DNA from: Deltaproteobacteria bacterium
GTDB taxonomy: Bacteria; Myxococcota_A; UBA796; SXON01
Direction of reading: 5' to 3'
NCBI GenBank assembly: GCA_947445035.1
Contig: CANFCK010000015.1
Span: 1-64,000 of the forward strand
DNA length: 64,000 nt
Shown here piece by piece: positions 8,877 to 17,444 of this stretch. How positions within the stretch are numbered: the first letter of the stretch is position 1; every line of letters begins with the position of its first letter. The position numbers and the translations under genes are program-made. Below the pieces are notes generated by a model. That model was not told where the DNA came from. It did not search any database and saw only the letters and a list, made by a program, of their open reading frames with translations.

Positions 8877-9551
8877 TCACACGTTCCGCAATCCCCACCA
8901 CGCCCGCCACCGCCACAAACGGTCCTTGCGCCGCTTGTACGGGGGGGCCCCGGCCGTCGTGGAAAGCGTCGCCTCCCACAAACGCTTGGCCTCCGCCCGA
9001 TCGCCCGTCGCCAGCGCCGCGCGGGCGGACTTGAACCAGGCTTCGGCGTGTGAGGCGTGGACCGTCGTCGCCCGCAGATAGGCGTCTCGGGCCTGGGCAT
9101 GCTTCCCGGCGCGGACGTACGCGTCGCCCAGGCGCACGGCGGGCTCCCCCCACCGCAAATCGGCTCGTAGCGCCAGCGCCCTGTCGATTCCCGCGTGCCC
9201 CTCGGCCAGGCGGCCCGCGGCCAGATGCGCGAGCCCGCCAAAATAGTGCGCGTCCTCGTCCTCGGGGTAGCGGCGCAGCACGTCGCCCAACAGGGTGATC
9301 GCCTCGGCGGGATCGCTGTCGCAGACGAGCCCTGCCAGCTCGGTGCGGGCAGGGAGATCGTGAGGATTCGTCGTGAGGCGATCACGCAGGAAGCGCGCGC
9401 GTTGCCACCGACGGACGGGTCCCCGGAAGTCCGGCAACCGCCCCACAAACCAGCTGCCCCCTGCGCCCCACAGCAGCAGCACCACCAGAAATCCCAGAAC
9501 GGGGCTGCCGGTGAGCCCGGTGATCAACATCCACGGGAGGAAGGTCTTCAT
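8877..9551 (-). CDS. membrane-anchored TPR protein
   Basis: A 224-aa protein with two hydrophobic segments near the N terminus (residues about 5-32) followed by tetratricopeptide-type helical repeats from ~65 to 200, with repeat signatures such as PEDEDAHYFGGLAHLAAGRL and AGKHAQARDAYLRAT. It is the last gene of the fabF operon, 17 nt after fabF. TPR domains bind proteins; the partner is unknown. A link to lipid synthesis is suggested only by gene position. Confidence 0.8.
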   Translation of the reverse strand: MKTFLPWMLITGLTGSPVLGFLVVLLLWGAGGSWFVGRLPDFRGPVRRWQRARFLRDRLTTNPHDLPARTELAGLVCDSDPAEAITLLGDVLRRYPEDEDAHYFGGLAHLAAGRLAEGHAGIDRALALRADLRWGEPAVRLGDAYVRAGKHAQARDAYLRATTVHASHAEAWFKSARAALATGDRAEAKRLWEATLSTTAGAPPYKRRKDRLWRWRAWWGLRNV

Positions 9552-9568
9552 CCGGAGCGCACCGCGCC

Positions 9569-10810
9569 CTACCCTTCGAAGGTCCTGAAGACCAGCGTCG
9601 CGTTGACCCCGCCGAAGCCGAAGCTGTTGCTGATCGCGGTGCGCAGCTTCGCGTCACGGGCGACGAGCGGCACGTAGTCGAGGTCGCAATCGGGATCGGG
9701 CGTGACGAGGTTTGCGGTGGGTGGCACCTTTTGCTGGTGAAGCGCCAAAACAGTCGCGACCGCTTCGACACCGCCGGCCGCGCCCAGAAGATGGCCGGTG
9801 ACGCCCTTGGTGCTCGAGACCATCACCTTCCGCGCGTGATCGCCAAACGCCGTCTTGAGCGCGGCGGTTTCGCTGCTGTCGTTCTGCGGGGTGCTGGTGC
9901 CGTGGGCGTTGATGTAGTCCACGGCGTCGGGAGCGATCTTCGCGCTGCGGAGCGCAATCTGCATGCACCGAGCCGCACCCGCACCACCTGGTGACGGCGC
10001 GGTGTCGTGCCAGGCGTCGTTGTTGAGCCCGTAGCCGATCAGCTCTGCAAGCACGTTGGCGCCCCGCGCGCGGGCATGCTCGAGCTCTTCGAGCACCAAG
10101 ATCCCCGCTCCCTCGCCCATCACGAATCCGTCGCGATGTAGATCGAACGGGCGACTGGCCGTGGCCGGGTCGTCATTGCGCTTGGAGAGCGCCCGCATCA
10201 CCATGAAGCCGGCCAAGCCGACCGGCGTCACCGCAGCCTCGCAGCCGCCGGCCAGGATGACGTCTGCCTCGTCCGCGACGATCGCCCGCCACGCCTCGCC
10301 AATCGCGTGGTTGCCCGTGGCGCATGCGGTCGTGACGCAGAGCGCGGGGCCCTGCGCCCGATACCGGATCGCGATCTGGCCCGCCGCGAGGTTGGTCAGC
10401 GCCCGCGGAATGAAAAACGGAGAGAGCCCCTTCCACCCTTGCTGATCGAAAAGTCGGGACCCATTCACGATCTCCTGCAGCCCACCGATGCCGGTGCCGA
10501 CGTACACGCCGAATCGAGGGTCCCCCTCCAGATCAGGCACGATTCCGGCATTTTCCAGCGCCTCGTCCGCCGCATACATCGCGTAGCGCGCAAACAGGTC
10601 CAGACGACGCGAGACCTTCTTGTCGATGCGCTTTTCTGCGTCGAAACCCTTGACCTCGGCGGCGATATGGACCGGCATCGACGAGGTGTCGAAGCGGCTG
10701 ACCGTGGCTGTGCCAGAACGGGCGGCCAACATGGCCTGCCAGGTCGTGGGTACATCATTTCCGCACGGAGTCACCGCACCGAGGCCGGTGACCACCACCC
10801 GTCGCGTCAC
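9569..10810 (-). CDS. fabF: 3-oxoacyl-[acyl-carrier-protein] synthase II
   Basis: A 413-aa condensing enzyme of type II fatty acid synthesis. It extends acyl-ACP with malonyl-ACP in the cytoplasm. The Cys-His-His triad is intact: Cys163 in TTACATGNHAIGEAW, His303 in NAHGTSTPQND, and His340 in GVTGHLLGAAG. Length and start (MTRRVVVTGLGAVTPCG) are typical. The acpP stop lies 3 nt upstream, so the acyl carrier protein and its synthase are co-translated in effect. No fabH, fabD or fabG is in this cluster. Confidence 0.97.
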   Translation of the reverse strand: MTRRVVVTGLGAVTPCGNDVPTTWQAMLAARSGTATVSRFDTSSMPVHIAAEVKGFDAEKRIDKKVSRRLDLFARYAMYAADEALENAGIVPDLEGDPRFGVYVGTGIGGLQEIVNGSRLFDQQGWKGLSPFFIPRALTNLAAGQIAIRYRAQGPALCVTTACATGNHAIGEAWRAIVADEADVILAGGCEAAVTPVGLAGFMVMRALSKRNDDPATASRPFDLHRDGFVMGEGAGILVLEELEHARARGANVLAELIGYGLNNDAWHDTAPSPGGAGAARCMQIALRSAKIAPDAVDYINAHGTSTPQNDSSETAALKTAFGDHARKVMVSSTKGVTGHLLGAAGGVEAVATVLALHQQKVPPTANLVTPDPDCDLDYVPLVARDAKLRTAISNSFGFGGVNATLVFRTFEG

Positions 10811-10813
10811 GAG

Positions 10814-11059
10814 CTACTTCGCGACCTTGTCGCTGATGTAGTTGATGGCGTCCTTGACCGTGGAGATCTTCTCTGCGTCCTCGTCCGGGATCTCGATGCT
10901 GAACTCCTTTTCGATCGCCATTACCAGCTCGACGATGTCGAGGGAGTCGGCGCCCAGGTCATCGATGAACGAGGCGTCGGGAGCGACCTCGGCCGGGTTG
11001 ACCCCGAGAGACTCGGCGATCAGGTCCTTCACGCGGCGGGTGGTGTCTTCGCTGGCCAT
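10814..11059 (-). CDS. acpP: acyl carrier protein
   Basis: An 81-aa acidic four-helix carrier protein. The phosphopantetheine site is Ser39 in [11 protein letters not shown], followed by the typical helix II sequence [19 protein letters not shown]. It carries growing acyl chains in fatty acid and lipid A synthesis. Length and composition are normal. It lies between plsX (60 nt upstream) and fabF (3 nt downstream), the classical arrangement. Confidence 0.98.
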   Translation of the reverse strand: MASEDTTRRVKDLIAESLGVNPAEVAPDASFIDDLGADSLDIVELVMAIEKEFSIEIPDEDAEKISTVKDAINYISDKVAK

Positions 11060-11119
11060 GCTGGTGATCCTCGATTTTCCGCAGCCTAACCCCGCGGCGG
11101 CCTCCCGCCACGGCCTTAC

Positions 11120-12115
11120 TTACGCGCGGGTCAAAAGCCGGGTGCAGTCCTTGCGAACCGCGGCCACCAGACCCTCTCCCGCGCAGTTGCGCGCGTATCG
11201 TAAGGCGCTCGCGACGGCACGCGCATCCGCACGCCCGTGACCGACCACGGCCACCCCGTCCACACCCAAGAGGATCGCGCCACCGACGCTGTCGTAGGTG
11301 GTGCGCTGCCGAAAGCGTCGGAACGCCCCCGCCAGCAGCCAACGCCCCATCAACGCGTCCGGACGCCTCCGGAGTTCCTCCCGCAAGACGTGGCCCGCCA
11401 CCTCGATCGTTCCTTCGACGGTCTTGAGCATGACGTTGCCGACGAAACCATCGCACACCAGCACGTCGCACTCGCCCCGCAGCGCGCCGAGGGGCTCGAT
11501 GTTGCCGACGAAGGCGAGGTCCAGCGCCTCGATCTCGCCGTAGGCCGCGCGCACCTGGGTGTTGCCCTTCCCCCGCTCCTCCCCGTTGGCGAGCAATCCC
11601 ACCCGCGGCTGTTGGAGCTTCAAAACCGCGCGGGCGTAGGCCTCGCCCAACACCGCGAACTGCGCAAGGTGCTGCGGCTTACAGTCCACATTCGCCCCTA
11701 GATCAAGCAGGACGAGCTGTCCCCCATCACGACGGGGAACGACGGTGCACAACGGCGCACGATCCACCCCAGGGAGCATCCCGAGTACATGCTGCGCCGC
11801 CGCGAGCGCCGCCCCGGAGTGCCCGCAGGTGACCGCCGCCTGCACCTTTCCGTCCCGTAGGAGCTCGAAGATACGGCGAATGGAAGAGTTGGGCTTCTTA
11901 CGCAAGGGGCTCGTGGCCGGCTCGTCCATCGCCACGATCTCTGGCGCATGCACCACTTCAGCGCCTTTGGGCACGCGTCCGCGGAGCCGGTCGGTATCGC
12001 CCACGAGGAGCACCGGCACGCCCTGCGATAGCGCCAGCGCGGCGCCTTCGAGGAGCGCGTCAGGCGCGTGATCGCCACCGAACGCGTCGAGCGCGACGGG
12101 GCGGGGGTCGGCCAC
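11120..12115 (-). CDS. plsX: phosphate acyltransferase PlsX
   Basis: A 331-aa enzyme that converts acyl-ACP to acyl-phosphate at the membrane surface, the first step of phospholipid synthesis with PlsY. Family signatures are VALDAFGGDHAP at the N terminus, ATSPLRKKPNSSI, and the glycine-rich ANGEERGKGN and DGFVGNVMLKTVEG. A GTG start at 12115 is preferred because it gives the normal N terminus and begins 5 nt after the rpmF stop. An upstream ATG in frame would run through rpmF. Length is typical. Confidence 0.95.
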   Translation of the reverse strand: MADPRPVALDAFGGDHAPDALLEGAALALSQGVPVLLVGDTDRLRGRVPKGAEVVHAPEIVAMDEPATSPLRKKPNSSIRRIFELLRDGKVQAAVTCGHSGAALAAAQHVLGMLPGVDRAPLCTVVPRRDGGQLVLLDLGANVDCKPQHLAQFAVLGEAYARAVLKLQQPRVGLLANGEERGKGNTQVRAAYGEIEALDLAFVGNIEPLGALRGECDVLVCDGFVGNVMLKTVEGTIEVAGHVLREELRRRPDALMGRWLLAGAFRRFRQRTTYDSVGGAILLGVDGVAVVGHGRADARAVASALRYARNCAGEGLVAAVRKDCTRLLTRA

Positions 12116-12120
12116 GCCGA

Positions 12121-12318
12121 CTATTCGGTCGCGGGGGCGTCGTTGTCGGCGAAGATCTTGCGGCCGCGGTAGCTGCCACACGCCGCGCACACGCGATGAC
12201 GGAGCTTCGACGCGCCACAATCCGGGCACGTCTCCACCGCGGCGGTGAGCTTGATGGCGTCGTGCGAGCGCCGCATGCCGGTCTGGCTGCGGGACATGCG
12301 CTTCTTGGGTACGGGCAT
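12121..12318 (-). CDS. rpmF: 50S ribosomal protein L32
   Basis: A 65-aa ribosomal protein with the family start MPVPKKRMSRSQTGMRRS. It has a zinc-ribbon, CPDC at 31-34 and CAAC at 44-47, so this is the zinc-binding (C+) form. It is followed by an acidic tail (FADNDAPATE). It sits between yceD and plsX in the order conserved across many bacteria. Confidence 0.97.
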   Translation of the reverse strand: MPVPKKRMSRSQTGMRRSHDAIKLTAAVETCPDCGASKLRHRVCAACGSYRGRKIFADNDAPATE

Positions 12319-12322
12319 GGGA

Positions 12323-12874
12323 CTAGTCCTCGGAAGGGAGATTCAGGGAAAGAAGAGACGCTCGCCAGCCGGCGGGGGCCGGGCTGGATTGGACGCCGGC
12401 GCGGGAGCGGAATCGGGCCTCGCAAGCCTCGTCCTCCGCTTCGTCGAGCACGCCGCAGGTAAGTCGGGCAGGGCGTTCCACCATCGCCCATTCGCGCACC
12501 ACGGCGGAAAGGTCGAGCGCGACGCCATCGTACTCGCCGACGTCGTCCACGGTGAAGCCCACGTCGACCGGAGCTTGCGGGAGGCCGTCTTCGTCGTCGG
12601 TGACCTCAGGCAGGCTGGCCAGGGGCGAGTAGACGATGCTGACGTCCCCACCAAGGCTGACAACGAGCGAATCACTACAGCGATCACACGGAACTTCGCC
12701 GACAAGGTGCACTTCGCCGCGGGCGGCGATGTGCACGCCGTGCCGGGTGAGCGTAAGCGCACCCTCGAACGCCTTGACCTCGCCCCCAAAGCCCGACGCG
12801 CACGCCGCCGCGGCCCAACTGCCGAGGACGATGTCGAGCCCCGGTGCGGGGATGTCGGCGAGGGCCACGTTCAC
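12323..12874 (-). CDS. yceD: YceD/DUF177 family protein (23S rRNA accumulation)
   Basis: A 183-aa acidic protein matching the DUF177/YceD family by sequence and by place directly before rpmF. The usual first cysteine pair is present as EVPCDRCSDSL. The second pair is degenerate (TCGVLDEAEDEAC). In other bacteria YceD is needed for normal 23S rRNA levels. The stop lies 4 nt before rpmF. Confidence 0.85.
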   Translation of the reverse strand: MNVALADIPAPGLDIVLGSWAAAACASGFGGEVKAFEGALTLTRHGVHIAARGEVHLVGEVPCDRCSDSLVVSLGGDVSIVYSPLASLPEVTDDEDGLPQAPVDVGFTVDDVGEYDGVALDLSAVVREWAMVERPARLTCGVLDEAEDEACEARFRSRAGVQSSPAPAGWRASLLSLNLPSED

Positions 12875-12935
12875 AAACGACTCCGATTCCCGGTAGTGCA
12901 GGGGCGCGGGCGTTTACCCCAGCGCAGGCCCCCCG

Positions 12936-13817
12936 TCAAACCAGCTCGGGATGCCCGCACACACGGTCGCAGCGACGGATCGCGTCGCGGTGAGCACCAA
13001 GGTCACCGGCGGAGTCCGCCAGGGGCCCCGACGCCATCCCGGGCTTGAACGGGCAGACCACGGCTTTGCCATCGGGGAGCAGCGCGAGGCGCAGCCCGCC
13101 CAGCTCACATTTGCCGCCTTTCCGCGGCGCGCCGGGACCGCCAGCCCTCATCGAACCGAGCACCTCGCGCGCCCCAGCCGAGGTCTTTTGCAGCGGCCAG
13201 CCCTCGGCCAAGGCCGCGGCGACCGCCGCCCCCGCCGTCGCCGACAGCGAAAGACCCTGCCACGGCGGACAGAGCACCACGCCGTCCGCGCCCAGTCCGC
13301 GCGCAGCCTCGAAGTTCGCACGCGCGCCCGCGGCCGACGCCTCAGTGATCGGGATGTGCACATGCACCGTGAGCGGCACTCCGCGGCTGTTTCGAGCGTG
13401 CACCAGCGCACGCACCGCCTCCTCGCCCGGCCCTTCGAGCGTGGTGGCGACGAGCTCGCAGATCTGCATGCCCCGGTCGAGGAGCTCCTCGGCCCGCGGC
13501 CCCGACAAGCCGTCCGGGCCGGTGCGGACGGTGACCGGCATCTCCAACCGGTGACAGAAGCGCACCAGATCGGGGAGCAGGGCATGACCGGCGTGCGCGG
13601 TGATCCGCACCGGCATCGGCCCCGCCCACTGCAAAAGCTCCACGACGCGCTCCTGCCACGCTTCCAGGGTCAGCCCGGGCATGTCCCCTGCAAGCGGCGC
13701 GTCGAACCCGTCCAGGCGGATGTCGAGCCGCGCCGGGCGCTGGCCCAGGCCCAGCCTTGCCTTTTCGCGCCGGACGCGGGAGGTGGCGCGGATGCGGAGG
13801 GTCTCGATGAGCTTCAC
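12936..13817 (-). CDS. radical-SAM-like protein lacking the cluster cysteines
   Basis: A 293-aa protein starting with GTG, 61 nt upstream of yceD on the same strand. The layout follows a radical SAM TIM barrel: LDIRLDGFDAPLAG (about 31-44) sits where the CxxxCxxC loop should be but has no cysteine. Then come HALLPDLVRFCHRLEMPVTV and LLDRGMQICELVATTLEG, matching the usual strand-helix steps. The C terminus keeps a SPASM/Twitch-like pattern with Cys237, Cys255, Cys283 and Cys287 (LLPDGKAVVCPF, CDRVCGHPEL). It probably cannot bind the SAM-cleaving cluster, so it may be a non-catalytic relative, perhaps still holding an auxiliary Fe-S cluster. This assignment is inference from pattern. Confidence 0.65.
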   Translation of the reverse strand: MKLIETLRIRATSRVRREKARLGLGQRPARLDIRLDGFDAPLAGDMPGLTLEAWQERVVELLQWAGPMPVRITAHAGHALLPDLVRFCHRLEMPVTVRTGPDGLSGPRAEELLDRGMQICELVATTLEGPGEEAVRALVHARNSRGVPLTVHVHIPITEASAAGARANFEAARGLGADGVVLCPPWQGLSLSATAGAAVAAALAEGWPLQKTSAGAREVLGSMRAGGPGAPRKGGKCELGGLRLALLPDGKAVVCPFKPGMASGPLADSAGDLGAHRDAIRRCDRVCGHPELV

Positions 13818-13901
13818 GGCGCCCGGGCGCTATCACGGGGGCGGGGGAAAGGGGAACGGCCGCCTTGCGACCGCCGCGACACGACTGGCCGCCCCCCTCA
13901 C

Positions 13902-14432
13902 ATGCCCCCACGCGCGTTCCGGAATATCAAGGTCCCCGTGCGAGCCGTCGCGATCATCGCCTTCCTGATCCTGGCCTGCGCCGGCGGCGGTGAGCCCGAT
14001 CCCGCGGCGGCGTACGTGTCTGCGCTCGAGCCGGCGATGGTCGAAAACGCCGCCCTCGCCCAGCGCTTCCTCACCGAAGCCTCGCGCATCAAGAAGAAGG
14101 AGACCGACGGCGCCCAGCTCGCGGAGGTGATCGCCAAGGAACTCGGGCCCAAAGCCGACGAGCTCTCTCGGGCGGCCGGCGCGGTTTCGCCACTGGATCC
14201 CCGCCTCACCGAACCCCACGCCGTGCTCGTCAAGGCCTGGGCCGACCGCGCCGCCGCCTACACGGCGATGAGGGACGCGTGGGCGGCGGGCGACCTCATT
14301 GCGTGGGACGCGGCGGTCAAGAAGAACACGCAGTCCAAGCTCGACGAAGAACGCTACTTCACCGACATCAACGCAGTTCTCGCGCCTGAAGGGCTCACGC
14401 TCCGACAGTATCCTCAGCCCGCCGCGCTGTGA
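13902..14432 (+). CDS. lipoprotein, helical
   Basis: A 176-aa lipoprotein. A basic start and hydrophobic stretch end in the lipobox LILAC with Cys26. The mature part is helical and charged (residues 40-170) without a known motif. The ATG at 13902 is chosen because the frame upstream is antisense to the radical-SAM-like gene. The stop overlaps the GTG of the next gene by 4 nt (GTGA), so translation is coupled and the two proteins likely work together in the envelope. Confidence 0.75.
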   Translation: MPPRAFRNIKVPVRAVAIIAFLILACAGGGEPDPAAAYVSALEPAMVENAALAQRFLTEASRIKKKETDGAQLAEVIAKELGPKADELSRAAGAVSPLDPRLTEPHAVLVKAWADRAAAYTAMRDAWAAGDLIAWDAAVKKNTQSKLDEERYFTDINAVLAPEGLTLRQYPQPAAL

Positions 14433-15799
14433 CCCGCCGCGGCCTGCTCCTCGGCGGCGTCGCGCTGGCCGCGACCCCAGCGTTGGCCAGTCCGATCGAC
14501 ACCGAGCCCGACGCGATCATCGAGTGGCTGGCCGCGCTCGGAAGGGGGGCCGGCTTCTCCGAATACGCGGAGGGGTTGCCGACGTGGGCCGCCCGTTTGG
14601 ACCCGGCGCTCCACCGGATCCGGTCCCACCCGGCGCTTCGGCGCCTCCGGCTGGCGCGCGCCAACGCTGGCATCGGCTACGACGCGCTCCCCTCGCTGGC
14701 GCTCCACCTGACGGGGGCGCCGGAAGCCCTCGCCCTACGCGAGGGCCTGACACCCTGGCCGACGGCGCTCGACGGTCGCTGGAAAGATGTCGACGTGGCC
14801 GCCTTCCTGCGCGAGGCCTCCAATGCCGCGCGGAAGGCTCGCTTCCCCGCGCTCTGGGCCGACGCCGACGACCTCCGCTCCCGCGCCGCCGACAGCGCGC
14901 GCCTCCAAGCGGACAAGCTCGATGTCGCCTGGCTCGAAGCGTGGTTCGGGTTCCCTGCTCCCGGCCGCGTCCGGGTGGTCCCTTCCTTGAGCTCGGCGCC
15001 CCACAACTACGGCGTCCGCCGCGCCGGTCGGGATCCCGAATTGGCGGCGGTGCTGGGTGTCTCCGAGGTCGATGGCAGCTTTCTCGCAGGGGGCGAGAGC
15101 CTGCTCGTCCACGAGGTGGGGCACAGCTTTGTCAACCCCCTCGTCGACGGACACCGCGCCGTCTTCGAGGCCCCCGCCCGTGCCCTCTTCGGAGCCGTGG
15201 AAGAGCGCATGCAGGCGAAGGCGTACGGGTCTTGGGAGACGGTGGTCAAAGAGAGTGTGCTCCGCGCCTTGGTGGTCCGCTACTTGGACGCCCACGGCGG
15301 TCCTGGCGCGGCCCGCAGCGAGGTGGCCCGGCAGATCGACGACGGTTTTCCGTGGACGCTGGTCCTCGCCGATGCCCTCCTGGCGTACGAGGCCGATCGT
15401 CCGCGGTACCCGACGTTCGGAGACTTCAGCGTCCCCCTCGCGGCGACGCTCTCAGTCGTGGCCGACGAAGAGATCGCGCGCGCCGCGAACCGGCCGAAGC
15501 TGGTGTCGATCGATCCCGCCCCCGGGAGCGTCGTCCCTGCGAATCACCCGGCGTTGGTCGTGATCTTCGACCGCCGGATGAAGGATATGAGCTGGTCGAT
15601 CGTCGGCGCTCCGGAGGACATCCCCGAATCGGGCGACCCTCGCTACGAGCAGGGTGGCACCCGGTTCGTGATGCCGTGGACGCTCACGGCAGGGCGCACC
15701 TACAAACTTGCCATGAACAGCGCTCGCTTCAGAGGGTTTCGGTCGGCGGAGGGCGTGCCGCTGGATCCGGTTGAACTGTCGTTCTCGGCGGCGCGATAG
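14429..15799 (+). CDS. exported DUF4932-type putative metallopeptidase
   Basis: A 456-aa protein with an RR-containing signal sequence (MTRRGLLLGGVALAATPALA), possibly Tat-dependent. The central part contains LLVHEVGHSFVNPL, with HExxH at residues 228-232 and a following Asn-Pro, as in the DUF4932 family. The last ~100 residues form an Ig-like domain (DPAPGSVVPANHPALVVIFD), common in envelope or secreted proteins. A peptidase role is known only by the HExxH motif. It is coupled to the upstream lipoprotein by a GTGA overlap. Confidence 0.8.
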   Translation: MTRRGLLLGGVALAATPALASPIDTEPDAIIEWLAALGRGAGFSEYAEGLPTWAARLDPALHRIRSHPALRRLRLARANAGIGYDALPSLALHLTGAPEALALREGLTPWPTALDGRWKDVDVAAFLREASNAARKARFPALWADADDLRSRAADSARLQADKLDVAWLEAWFGFPAPGRVRVVPSLSSAPHNYGVRRAGRDPELAAVLGVSEVDGSFLAGGESLLVHEVGHSFVNPLVDGHRAVFEAPARALFGAVEERMQAKAYGSWETVVKESVLRALVVRYLDAHGGPGAARSEVARQIDDGFPWTLVLADALLAYEADRPRYPTFGDFSVPLAATLSVVADEEIARAANRPKLVSIDPAPGSVVPANHPALVVIFDRRMKDMSWSIVGAPEDIPESGDPRYEQGGTRFVMPWTLTAGRTYKLAMNSARFRGFRSAEGVPLDPVELSFSAAR

Positions 15800-15834
15800 C
15801 TCCCCCTGGCCCCGCTTTCGCATTAGCCCCCGCC

Positions 15835-16674
15835 ATGGTCCTGACCACCGCGATCTCTCCGGACCCCGACGATCTGTTCATGTTCCGGGCGCTGATGGAG
15901 GGCCTGGTAGACGCGCGCGGCCTGCGGTTCGACGTCCGCACTGAAGACACCGACGCGCTCAACCGCATGGCCTCCGGAAACGGCGCTGACATCAATGCGA
16001 TCAGCATCGCGCATTACCCGAGTGTGGCGGAGCACTACCGGCTTTTCCGCCACGGCGCGAGTGTCGGCCGAGGCTACGGTCCGATGGTCGTGGCGCTGGC
16101 CGACCGGGTCCCGGCCAGCCTCACCGGCCTCCGCATCGCCGTCCCCGGGTTGACCACGACCGCCTACCTGGTGCTCCGCATGGCGATCGGCGCGTTCGAG
16201 CCCGTGGTGACGCCGATCATCCCCTACGCGCGCACCTTCGACCGCTTGCGCGCGGGCGACGTCGACGCCGCCCTGCTGATCCACGAGGGCCGGCTCACCT
16301 TCCCCGACGAAGGCTGCGTCGGATTGCTGGACGTGGGCGTCGCGTGGAGCGAATGGACCGGAGGCCTTCCCCTACCCCTGGGCGGAAATGTCATCCGCCG
16401 AGACCTCGGTGCCGACGTCATCACCAGGGCAAACGCTTCCATTTACGACAGCATCGCCCACGCATTGGCGCATCGTGATGAGGCGATGGATTGGCTCGAA
16501 GCGCGCGGCGTCAGCGTTCGTACGCGCCCCCTCCTGGATCGATATCTGGGCATGTACGCCAACGCCGACACCCTGGACATGGGCGACGACGGCGTGCGTG
16601 CGGTGCGGCGCCTCTTGACGATGGGCGCCGAGCGGGGCTGGTTACCCGCGGTCAACGTCGACTTCGTCGGGTAG
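15835..16674 (+). CDS. mqnD: 1,4-dihydroxy-6-naphthoate synthase
   Basis: A 279-aa enzyme of the futalosine route to menaquinone. It converts cyclic dehypoxanthinyl futalosine to 1,4-dihydroxy-6-naphthoate. Family signatures are ISPDPDDLFMFRAL at the N terminus (equivalent to SPCPNDTF), DINAISIAHYP, and the periplasmic-binding-protein-like fold with IAVPGLTTTAYLVLRMA. The other mqn genes are not in the window. The 3' end overlaps the convergent methyltransferase gene by 33 nt. Confidence 0.9.
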   Translation: MVLTTAISPDPDDLFMFRALMEGLVDARGLRFDVRTEDTDALNRMASGNGADINAISIAHYPSVAEHYRLFRHGASVGRGYGPMVVALADRVPASLTGLRIAVPGLTTTAYLVLRMAIGAFEPVVTPIIPYARTFDRLRAGDVDAALLIHEGRLTFPDEGCVGLLDVGVAWSEWTGGLPLPLGGNVIRRDLGADVITRANASIYDSIAHALAHRDEAMDWLEARGVSVRTRPLLDRYLGMYANADTLDMGDDGVRAVRRLLTMGAERGWLPAVNVDFVG

Positions 16675-17430
16675 GGGCGCAGGAGGCCGGCTGACGTCTG
16701 TCCCCATCTGCCGGCGCATCTCGAAGTAGGCCTCCGTCCACTCGCCGTCCGGGCCGCGAATGCAGAACGGCTCCTGGCGGTGGCAGGGGCCGTCCTCGTG
16801 CGTCGCCACGAAGATCGAGATGAGCGGCGCCTGCCGGGCCCGGAAGACCACATCCTGGCGCGCTCGCAGGGACAGCCCGGCGGCGGCGATTGCCGACTCG
16901 CCCCGGGGATCGGCGGCGGCGAAGCAGACCACGAACCTCCCCCCCTCGCGTAGGGTCCTCGCGGCCGCGGTCGCGTAGTCGGCGATGCTCCCGCGCAGCT
17001 CCATCCGACATGCGGCACGCTGTGGGTGGGGCGAAACGACGCCCTTCCCAAGCGGAATGTAGGGTGGGCTCCCCGTCACGAGGTCGAAGGCGCGTCCTTC
17101 CGGAACAAAGGCGGCGTCACGTAGATCCCCGAGGCGACACTCCACCCGGGCGCCCAGCTGGTTTTCCGCGACCGTACGCAGCATCAGGTCGTGACTGACC
17201 TCTTGCGCCTCGATCGCGACCAGCGTGGCGCTGGGCTGCATCCGCCACAGCGTCATCAGCCCGACCGAGCCGATGCCCGCGCCCAGATCAAGCAGCCGCG
17301 TCGCCGCGGGGCACGATTCTGCCGCCACCCAGGCCGTGAACAGATCGTCGGCCGAAAAGCGATGGCCACCCACCAGTTGGTGGATGCGCCAGTCGCCGGC
17401 CAGTCGGTCCAGGCTCGTCCGCTCGTCCAT
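16642..17430 (-). CDS. TrmN6-like SAM-dependent N6-adenine methyltransferase
   Basis: A 262-aa class I methyltransferase. SAM-binding motif I is LLDLGAGIGSVGLMTLW. The catalytic motif is SPPYIPLGKGVVSP where the family usually has NPPY, so the key Asn is a Ser here. The block HPQRAACRMELRGSIADY matches the tRNA1(Val) A37 methyltransferase family (TrmN6/YfiC). It probably modifies tRNA, rRNA or protein; the Asn-to-Ser change leaves the substrate uncertain. The start at 17430 is an ATG 14 nt downstream of the DnaK-PilZ gene on the same strand. It overlaps mqnD tail-to-tail. Confidence 0.82.
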   Translation of the reverse strand: MDERTSLDRLAGDWRIHQLVGGHRFSADDLFTAWVAAESCPAATRLLDLGAGIGSVGLMTLWRMQPSATLVAIEAQEVSHDLMLRTVAENQLGARVECRLGDLRDAAFVPEGRAFDLVTGSPPYIPLGKGVVSPHPQRAACRMELRGSIADYATAAARTLREGGRFVVCFAAADPRGESAIAAAGLSLRARQDVVFRARQAPLISIFVATHEDGPCHRQEPFCIRGPDGEWTEAYFEMRRQMGTDVSRPPAPLPDEVDVDRG

Positions 17431-17444
17431 CGCGTCGCGACCGG

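Noticed and set aside
12951..13901. Plus-strand extension of the 176-aa lipoprotein
   Set aside because: It is antisense to the radical-SAM-like gene, and the lipobox start at 13902 is clear.
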